Positions 55,806 to 64,000 of a DNA stretch of 64,000 nt are shown here, piece by piece (position 1 is the first letter of the stretch; each line of letters starts with the position of its first letter). The position numbers and the translations under genes were made by a program. The notes below the pieces were generated by a model. The model made no database searches, had not been told where the DNA came from, and saw only the letters and a program-made list of their open reading frames with translations. Source of the DNA: Pollenia angustigena (lineage: Eukaryota; Arthropoda; Insecta; Diptera; Polleniidae); contig OV884060.1 of assembly GCA_930367215.1 (NCBI GenBank), positions 206,463,253 to 206,527,252 of the forward strand, given 5' to 3'.

Positions 55806-58010
55806 GGTCAACCTCCATACAAAAAAAAAAGTTGTGCCAGTCACCCCCTAGAATGAAAGATATGTCAATGAAGTTTCTAAAACAGGAAAAATTTTTTTTG
55901 CCCCGCCCCAAAATACAGCACTTTTGGTTTTTTATATGTAGCGCTGCCATTTACAGTCCGATCTCATCATATCGCATATCGTTGTTCATGGCTTGACAGT
56001 GGCTTCATTTTTACCTTTGGGGACTTTTTAATCCGAGCTCAAACTCTGGGCGCCACTTATGCCATCTCGGATCCTTCCCCCAAATGTCAAATTTTTTTCA
56101 CGTGCCAAGAAATCCCTTTTAAAACTTAGTATGTATAGCTTTTAATATCGTCACTTTTATAACACGCCTCCAAATTAAGCCCCTTTTTTCTTTTTCACAT
56201 ACATATTACATAAAACCAGGTCCAATACAACCCAAACAATTTTCATCAGTCACGCCCTAGAATAAAAGGTATATATATTAAGTTTGACGCACTTTAAAAA
56301 AATTGTTTTTGTCACGCCCTAAATTACAGCTCGTTTTGCTATATATATGTAGCATCGTCATTTAAAGTCCAATTTCATCGTATCGTATATCATTGGTAAT
56401 GGCTAAAATATGGCTTAATTTTTGTATTTAATGCTTTTTTTAAACAAACTTAAAATTCTTGATGGATTGTTAATGGCTAGAATATGGCTTAATTTCTGTA
56501 TTTAATGCTTTTTAATCTAACTTCAAATTCTAGATGACATTTATTAAATATCGGATGCTTCCCCTCTTATGTCCAATATTTCATAACTAGAAAAGAGAAA
56601 AGATTTCCTTCTAAAACTTTATAAGTAAAGTTTTTTAAATTCTCACTTTTTCCTCACGCCCTAAAATTACCCATTATATTATTTCATCATCAGGCCAAGT
56701 TTTTTATGGCATATCCTACTGGCACTGTTTTTCCGTATTTTTTTATTTATTGCAATACCAAAAATAGGACCTATTGTAACTTTATTTATTTAAAAAATCT
56801 TAATTAAGACATTTGTAAAATATTCAACATTTTTCATTTTTCGAATTTATTCTATGAGAATAGAACTATTACAAAAAAGCTTTATAAAATACATAACTGA
56901 AATTTAGCTCATAGAATAAATTCGAAAAATGAAAAATGTTGAATATAATATAAAGTAAGCTTCGGAAGAAAACAATTCCCAGTTTCTATTTGACATTTGT
57001 AAAAGCAAACATAATGTTAAATATGATACCATGGTACAGAGGTAAAACAAGAACTAAAAAATCTAAAGAAATTACTTAGTTCTAAAAATGAAAAAATACA
57101 AAATAATTTAAATGCATAAAAATGAATACCTCAAAACATATACATACATATGAGAAAAATTATAAATTGGGTAGTCGGTGTATGTAAATCTTGGAGAGAC
57201 TCAACTTGGCTAGGTTATACTGTAATGGTAAAGAAAGTCTATAAAATTAATTGAAGCGCGGCGAGTATATTAAAAGCTTTTTACACTAATATTTAGAAGG
57301 ACTTTCTTGGCTCGTAAAAAAATTAAACATCAGAGGGGAAGGATCCGACATACCATAAATCCCATCTAGAATTTTAAGTTAGTTTAAAAAAAGCATTAAA
57401 TACAAAAATTAAGCCATATTCTAGCCTTTTATAATGATATACGATGAAATCGGACTTTAAATGACGATGCTACATATATATATAGCAAAAAGAGCTGTAA
57501 TTTAGGGCGTGGCAAAAACTATTTTTTTAAAGTGCTTCAAACTTAATAAATATACCTTTTATTATAGGGCGTGACAGATGAAAATGTTTTGGTTTTTATT
57601 GGCTTCTTCCTGGTTTAATGTAATATGTATGTGAAAAAGAAATAAGGGGCTTAATAATTTGGAGGCGTGTCATAAAAGTGAGCATATTAAAAGCAATACA
57701 TACTAAGTTTTAGAAGGGCTTTCTTGGCACGTAAAAAAAATTGACATTTGGGGGAAGGATCCGAGATGGCATAAGTGGTGCCCAGAGTTTGAGTTAGGAT
57801 TAAAAAGTCACCAAAGGTAAAAATGAAGCCACTGTCAAGCCATGAACAACGATATGCGATATGATGAGATCGGACTTTAAATGGCAGCGCTACATATAAA
57901 AAACCAAAAGTGCTGTATTTGGGGGCGTGGCAAAAAATAATGTTTTCCTGTTTTAGAAACTTCATTGACATATCTTTCATTCTAGGGGGTGACTGGCACA
58001 ACTTTTTTTC
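55806..58010. mobile_element. 2.2-kb foldback structure: each arm holds two related subunits
   Basis: The left arm (about 55806-56700) reads 'ccgggtcaacctcc', 'gttgtgccagtcaccccct', 'aatgaaagatatgtcaatga' and so on. The same text appears inverted and ending at about 58010. Each arm has an outer subunit (55830-56215; 57635-57995) and an inner subunit (56240-56690; 57190-57600). All four share words such as 'gatatatgtagc' or its variants, 'atttaaagtccgat', 'atatcg' and 'cacgccc'. Outer subunits match at well over 90% by eye; inner ones are looser. The spacer (about 56700-57190) contains a separate perfect hairpin. The ORF 57687-58001 (-) is accidental. No target duplication found. Confidence 0.7.
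56820..56946. repeat. Perfect 39-bp hairpin in the centre of the foldback
   Basis: 56820-56858 is exactly complementary to 56908-56946, with a 49-nt loop. The arm begins ATATTCAACATTTTTCATTT and ends 'ttattctatgag'. No mismatch over 39 bp suggests recent origin or selection. Confidence 0.85.
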
Positions 58011-58028
58011 GACCCACCTTAATGTATA

Positions 58029-58265
58029 TGGGCATTTCCAGCGAAAAGTGTACTTTTTGTAACGTAACGCCAGAAGTATTTTGAGTTGTTTCTCAAAAAA
58101 TGTTATATGTATAGTTTACTTTTTTATATCTTGGTGTAAAGCGCAACTAGCTCTACATTTACTAACAAATTGGATAACGACTGAACAACATGGTCCGAAA
58201 ATACAACCTTATTTGCATTCTGGCGTTACATTAAAAAAATTTAGACTTTTCGCTGAAAATGCCCA
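58029..58265. mobile_element. 237-bp MITE with TGGGCATTTCC-type tips, TA duplication
   Basis: TGGGCATTTCCAGCGAAAAG on the left; the right arm is complementary with few mismatches ('cttttcgctgaaaatgccca'). TA on both sides (58027-58028 and 58266-58267). Beneath the tips, 'gtaacgccaga' and 'tctggcgttac' pair as well. Same tips as 21639-22399. A lone right-type end occurs at about 58609-58619. Confidence 0.7.
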
Positions 58266-58627
58266 TATTTACCTTAAAACAAGCAACGATTTTTAAATTT
58301 TGTAGCTTGAAAAATAAATATGTATTAGTCCAAAGTTTACTTAAAAAGGTTTTATACAAAACATCTTGCTCAATTCGCAGTATTCAGTTTTGTAATTCAA
58401 GTCAAAATCCACTTCCGTTTGTTTAACGTTCCGCCAGCGCAGATTTTTGCTTATAACTGCCAATCCTTAGCGTCGATTAATGTAATTTTTTTTCTGAATA
58501 CAGTGCTACTTTATTACTTTGCATATATAAAAACCCTTTTTACAAATTTGACTTCTTCATTTAATTTTTTTACATTTTGTGTTACAAATATCACGACACG
58601 TCCAATTGGAAATGCCCATATACTGTG

Positions 58628-58725
58628 ACATATTTTTCTCAGAAAAGAAATCGCTATTAGAAAAACTCACAGTTGGGCGTGCTTTATGGGCTGCTGGAAT
58701 CATTGCTATATCTTTTTGACGCGAT
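58628..58725 (+). pseudogene. Short mariner-type fragment
   Basis: 'aaactcacagttgggcgtgc' and 'tttatgggctgctggaatca' translate as EKLTVGRALWAAGII, matching the VTVWCGLWAGGII region of the 34412 copy. It is about 100 bp only. Confidence 0.5.
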
Positions 58726-59408
58726 TAGATTATTTTCTCTGAGGGGTAAATAAGTTTAAAGGTGTATGCAGATAAGGCTTGCCAGACGGTCCTTAATTTT
58801 TAAACAAAGCTGTGTGAAAGCAAATAAATATGTCATCATTTTGTTGTAGTGTATTTGCTTAAAAACCTATAAATAAACATATGTAGACTTGTGGATGTTA
58901 AGGCACTCAATTCAAATCCATTTTCAGTTTTTTGTCAATCGGTCTCTTAATAACGACAACATTTGGTTATTATTTTGAAAACATCTGTGGAATTTTGACA
59001 AAACATCTTATGTCAAATTTCAAAAACTTTAAAAAAATGTGTTTAATCATATGAATTTTCATTCAAAAACATTTTGGTTTTTTTTAAAATTTTGTATTAT
59101 AAACGAAATTTTTCTTTAATTTTGATTTAGTTTATTTAAAAGTAAAAATGATTTCTTTACCGAGTTTTTTTAAACTTTTTTGCTATCTTATCTCGACTTA
59201 AGAAGTTTTGTCAGAATGCCACAGATATGTTGTCGAAATATTGACATTACGTTGTTGTAATTTAAATATGGATGGTTTCCAAGTTTTGCAATTGTTTTTA
59301 CTAGCAAATCCGTTAAGGCAAAAAGGATCATAATCGCTGAACATTGTGAAACTGTGCGATAAAGCTCGATTCTGAACAATATTTTCGTCCGAAGAAAATT
59401 TTCTTTAT
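58726..59408. other. Intergenic stretch, no gene seen
   Basis: Around 58950-59230 the sequence resembles 24600-25140 ('tgtggcatttggacaaaaca', 'tctcgacttaagaagttttg'), so an unclassified repeat spans both places. No coding signal. Confidence 0.4.
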
Positions 59409-59416
59409 ATTGAGTT

Positions 59417-61046
59417 CTGGGTTGTCAGTGTCAAAAATCGCCAAAATCGTCAAAGCCTTTGTTTACAAGTTTTTGACAAAAAAATACATATTTTTTAAGT
59501 TATTAAAAATATTTTTCGTAAATCCTAAAAAATAAATTAGTTCCGTATCGCTAAAATACGCCAAAAATTCAAAAAAAGTCACCATAATATATATTTTGTT
59601 TAATTTTTGTATATAGCGAATTAAAAATTGTTAGTAAACACAAAAAAGGTACGATGTTTACTATTAAATAATTTATAGTAGCCTACTTAAAGCAAATATT
59701 AGAAATAGTTGCACTTTAATTATATATCTAAACGCTTCACCGGCAACACTCGCTATTTGTCTTCTTATTTGGAATACTTTGTAAGAGTATTACATTTATT
59801 CAACGAAAGTACAAAAGAAGTGCAAAATGCACTATTCCCATTCATATAACTTAAGGTGGAAGTACATAACACGCGTTATTTCGTCGACAAGTATCGTGCG
59901 TTTATAAACTTTAGCGCGTCAAAAACTGCAAGTTACACAACACGCGTTACAAAAGCCATTCCTGTCAGCTGTTTTTTATTTGTTTACTTATTTGTGCATT
60001 AAAAACGGATTCGAAAGTATATCAAGATTTTGTTATTTTATTAAATTTATTCCTTTTATATAAATATTGTATGTTTTTTACGCTCTTCAATAAGTTTTTC
60101 TTTCATGATTCACAAATTTGTAAAATTATTATTTTTATTTTCAGCTGATTACTTGTCAAAAACACACAACGCGTTAAAAAGTTCAAAGTTAACCAACTTT
60201 CTGCCGCAAACGCGTCAAAATATTTTGCATGTAGCTTGTTCTATGAAAACACACTAGCTTAACTTTTTTTGACAGAAGACGACAGAGCGCGCGCGCACTA
60301 ACGCGTGTTATGTACTTCTACCTTTATAGCTCCTTATAACGCGTCTAGAAGTTCGTATTGAATTCTAATTCGAAGGCGAGTTTTAGTGGAGTTCATAGTT
60401 TCAACACAGGCATTACTAGTTGTAATTACCGCATATAAAGGACAGCCAAAGTAAAGTCCTTAAAATTGTATGTCCCTGTCGTATCCTTGTAGCTTTAAAA
60501 CGTTGGCCTAAACTTATTTAGTTATCTTTCCAATTAACCAACGCTAATTTTCTTCATTGTATTTCAAAAACGTCCAAAGGTATGATAGGATTCATAAAAA
60601 TCTTCAAAGTATCACTAACAACAACGTATTTTATCTGTAGCAATAAATTGCCACATAGGTAATGTGAAAATGTTTATAGACTTAAAACATATTAATGTTT
60701 TAAAGAATTCTATCTATTGATTTTTTCAAGTGCAATTTTAAATATAAAAAACACTTTTCTAGAAGATTTTCTTAACTTCATCAGCCATTTGAACATACCT
60801 TCAAATACCTATCATTCATATGATTGCCTGAAAAGTCATTCATAAAAATACGAGAACTAAAATAATATTATTGAATTTAACGAATTTTAAAACAAATTCA
60901 TAGGTCATCAAAAATAGCCAGTTGGCGATTTTAACTATTTTATAAATAGCCAAAAAATCGCCATGTCGCCAAATCAAAAATTAGGTCGCCAAACATGTTT
61001 GAAAATCGCCACGTTTGGCGAGAAATCGCCACATCTGACAGCCCTG
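59417..61046. mobile_element. hAT-like element with repeated CGCCA words
   Basis: Left tip CTGGGTTGTCAG and right tip (reversed) CAGGGCTGTCAG. The flanks ATTGAGTT (59409-59416) and GTTGAGTT (61047-61054) match at 7 of 8 positions. Subterminal 'aaatcgccaa/ttggcgattt' words cluster at both ends (59440-59590 and 60915-61035). It contains the 59854-60323 element. No transposase. Confidence 0.6.
59854..60323. mobile_element. 470-bp PIF/Harbinger-like MITE, TTA duplication
   Basis: AGGTGGAAGTACATAACACG at the left; at the right its complement with one mismatch ('cgtgttatgtacttctacct'). TTA flanks both ends (59851-59853 and 60324-60326). The GC-rich word 'aacacgcgtta' or a close form recurs at least four times inside. 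Non-coding. Confidence 0.75.
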
Positions 61047-61279
61047 GTTGAGTTTTACTTTTGAGAGAGGGAGAAATTATTTTTTCGGCAACTTTTTACT
61101 TGCATTAACTTAAGCACTGTTGCCAATTTAGAGATTTTCCCGCTAAATCTAGCGTTTTTGAAATGTCAATCGCGGGAAAAAATACGTTTTAGCGGTAAGC
61201 GGGAAATCTAGCGATTTTCAAAGAACTCTCAGCGGCTCATTTTCGCTACAAAAACCTTTCTCAAATTAAAAATTTACAG

Positions 61280-61651
61280 ATTTTAATTTCAAAAGATTTT
61301 GCTATTCGTGCTAAATTCCCAGTTTGAAATTCTCTCAACAACTAATTGTAGTGGGGAATGTAAGATGAGATAAACCCAGTGCTGTTTATTGTTGATGTGT
61401 TTTGTTTAAGCTTTGATATTGTTACAAGTAGAACTGTTGCTATAATTCTTATACGTTTAACAGTTTTATTTGGTTTAATATCTTTAGTTTGTCTAAAATC
61501 TTTATGGATGAAGTTTCCTGATGATCTGGCCTAAGCAACCAGTGAAATGCATAGGAATAGCTTATCCCATCAACAATAAATTTCAAGTGTTTCTATCAAG
61601 AATAAAAACTGGGAATTAAGCACGAATAGCAAAATCTTTTGAAATTAAAAT
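61280..61651. mobile_element. 'GGCCTAAGCAACC' core repeat, copy 4, with 46-bp inverted ends
   Basis: 61280-61325 pairs with 61606-61651 with a single mismatch; tips contain 'aaaagattttgctattcgtg' and 'ctaaattcccagttt'. The core lies at about 61515-61590. This is the only copy of the family in which both ends are clear. Confidence 0.7.
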
Positions 61652-62029
61652 TTTGTTTTCCCAAAAATTGAAATTACTTTTTGATGATCTACAGATTTTT
61701 TACTTTTTCTTTTTGTTTTTCTGGCTAAAAACTTCTGGTTTATGTTCACGGTTTTAATTACTTTTATACAGGGTGTTCTTAAAATCAAAAACGCATGAAT
61801 TTAAAACGTCGTTTTTTAATAAGATTTCTGTGATAAATGAATTTTATGACAAATATTTTACAAATATTTCTCTATTAAACAGAATTTCATAACAAAAATT
61901 ATAAAAATTTGATTAAAAATAACTACCAAATTCCTGCATTTTGCGTTTTCGATTTCAAGAACACCCCTGATAGTTTTAGTGAACTGAAGATTGTATATGA
62001 CATTTTTTTCGATTTTTAGTTAGTATTTT

Positions 62030-62883
62030 GTTAGTCCTGTATGTAACAATTCACAACTTTAAGCACGCATTAAGGCATCTCCGTCTGTCTATGCGTCTGT
62101 TGTCACTTTCAAACGACTCAAAAGGGAATATAAATATTGGCATCAAATTGTTTAGAATTCACCTAAGCAGTTTGGGATTGCAGTGCAGCACAATCGGTTC
62201 AGTAGGAAAAGTGCTATAAATTAAAATGTGGAACAATTACCTTTAAAACTAACATAACTAGTGGCGGAATGCACATATTGATATAAGATTATGCACAAAT
62301 TCGTTCCATATGACTAAAAATCATACTGTTAAATCGGTCCATAATTATCGATAGGAAAAAAGCTCTAGTGTGCCTAAAAACGTAACAAATAATGCTATTG
62401 TAATAAATTTGGTCCGCCACAGTTTAATATGGCTAGAAATCACGCTGTCAATTTTCGTGATTATCAATCCATATTTTACCATAGGCCCTATATAAAACCT
62501 TCTCTTGGAAAACAGAACGTCTAAAGCCCTAAAAAATAATGCTATTTTTTAAATTTTGGTTTGTCACAGTTTTATATGACTGGAACTTACACTGTCAACT
62601 ATCGTGCAGATCAATCCTTAACTTACCATAGGCCCCAAATAAAGCATACTCTCGAAATAAGCAATAGAACGCGTAGAACCGTAAAGCTTTCAATCTATGT
62701 TCTATTATAATAACATTGGGTCAGTCAAAGTTTTATAAGACTATAAATTACTTGTTCAAATTTTGTGAAGATGAGCCCACAATTTACCATATGTCCCATA
62801 TAAACCCACTTCGGAAATATTCTAACTGTAGGTGGAGGGTATCAAAGATTCGCATAGATGAATATATAACTCTAACTTATTTT
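62030..62883 (+). mobile_element. Old DINE-like element (family A)
   Basis: 'ctccgtctgtctatgcgtct' is a decayed (GTCY)n stretch. It is followed by 'agcacaatcggttcagtagg', four body phrases about 'gaaatcacgctgtcaatttt', and the end 'gtggagggtatcaaagattc' with a broken terminal hairpin. More diverged than the other family A copies. Confidence 0.65.
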
Positions 62884-63091
62884 CTTTTAAGAATAAAATG
62901 ACTAGGGAAGTTGGAAACCATAGTATGTAACGTAATTGAGAGTCATATACCTTTAAAAAAGCAGCCTATATCTTGATTTATATAAAACTTTAAAAATTGT
63001 TTGGGTTTTAGCGGTATTTTTAAAAAAAATTCCCGCTAAATTAAATATTTAGCGGTTTCTAGCGGTTTTGACGTCCGAGTTGGCAACAGTG

Positions 63092-64000
63092 AACCTAATT
63101 GTAATTCTCCTGCAGAACAAGTTGAACTCAGATGCCACTATTTTAATTTGTGCAAAAGCATTTCATTAAGTTGCCACCTCATATAGTGGTATTACATTTA
63201 TATTACAGCAATTGTTTATTTGCCGAAAATGTAAATAAAAAAAATTAAAATTATGCATTTCAATTGAAAATAATAAAATCACTTTGGTGAATCTAGCTTA
63301 AGACATCGAAAATAGATTTTCAGATTAAATTCGGATAATTTGGTGGCGAAGTGGTAAAGTGTGAATCAATTCATGATGATTCGCCGGAGTAAACTGATCA
63401 TGCCTGTTCGTTTGGCAACTTACACTTTTGTTAGATCTTAAAAAACACTCTTTGTATGGCATAGATTTTCTTCGTTATACGAAAAAAGTTAACATTTTGG
63501 TATTGTTTAATTTTCTTAAGTTAAATATCATGACAACGAACAAATTTCTTTATTTTGTCTTACTTACGAAACATTTTTTAATAATAAGAAAAAATTCCAT
63601 ACTGGTAATTTGTTATTTTATGGAAAAATGTTTCTCAGATTTTTTTAAAGTCTAGCCCCCGATTCACAAACGTTTATTCAGTCAAATTTTCATACAAAGT
63701 TTGTTTTGTAAGTCTTTATTAAACTTAACATATTTTTATGAATTCCTTAAAGCAACTTAACTTTTTCTCTTTGTGTATTCAATGATGTGTGTTTTCTTTT
63801 GGAAACGTTAACAAAGACTTGCAATTTATGATGTTAAATATTTTAAGGTTTTACGATCAGTATGGGAATTGTCCAAAATTAATGATACTTTGAACAACAA
63901 AATGTAGGTTCAGTCTTGTAAATCCGGCCAAAAACTAAAAAGTTTTGTTTTATTTTATTATTGTTTGCGTTCGTCTTTTGCACTTTTAAGGAGAGTGTTT
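63092..64000. other. Intergenic stretch at the right edge, no gene seen
   Basis: 'ggtggcgaagtggtaaagtg' at 63341 has an A-box-like look, but no B box follows at tRNA spacing. The ORF 63428-63655 has no recognised domain. Nothing else supportable. Confidence 0.35.

Larger units (their letters stand above)
61115..63091. mobile_element. TIR element with CACTGTTGCCAA ends and TAGCGG words
   Basis: A 12-bp perfect inverted tip (CACTGTTGCCAA...TTGGCAACAGTG). Flanks AACTTAAG and AACCTAAT agree at 6 of 8 positions. Words such as 'cccgctaaatctagcg' and 'agcggtttctagcgg' cluster near both ends. Inside are a MITE (61280-61651) and an old DINE-like copy (62030-62883). No transposase seen. Confidence 0.55.

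Noticed and set aside
57687..58001. 104-codon ORF on the minus strand
   Set aside because: It lies within one subunit of the foldback, and the matching subunits do not keep the frame open.
63331..63400. tRNA-like A box
   Set aside because: No B box is found at proper spacing and no cloverleaf can be drawn.

Overview
The window looks like intergenic and intronic DNA from a dipteran insect, most likely a calyptrate fly. It is very AT-rich and has short introns (58 and 74 bp in the one gene I can support). It also carries many elements resembling the DINE-1/mini-me (Helentron-derived) repeats of flies, recognisable by a (GTCY)n stretch and a conserved block around 'CATAAAGTATATATATTCT'. The assignment is an inference from repeat types and was not checked against a database.

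Only one host gene is supported. At 850-1376 (+) lie the last three coding exons of a small multipass membrane protein. Nearly everything else is transposable-element sequence, often nested. From left to right: a self-nested TTA/TAA-type element (2717-3643); two hAT-like elements with perfect 8-bp duplications (7563-9130, and 9235-14236, which is full of later insertions); a DINE-like copy broken twice (14514-16395); a perfect 56-bp inverted repeat (17092-17322); a mariner carrying four or more further insertions (19765-23505); deleted mariner copies (26.5-27.6, 30.8-31.4, 34.3-35.2 kb); a non-LTR retrotransposon on the minus strand (39801 to about 41930); an array of DINE-like copies (44.3-47.0 kb); several hairpins; a 2.2-kb inverted structure (about 55806-58010); and hAT-like elements with nested TTA-type elements (59.4-63.1 kb).

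I see no operon-like or defence-like system, and no intact transposase, rRNA, CRISPR array or viral gene. The less expected signals are a tRNA-like repeat family that recurs as head-to-head inverted pairs, element families that share an internal core but differ in their ends, three long hairpins that could make double-stranded RNA, and a mariner-type transposase remnant with 36 residues between its last two acidic residues. Element boundaries were read by eye from terminal repeats and target-site duplications, so distances quoted as perfect are the ones I checked base by base.
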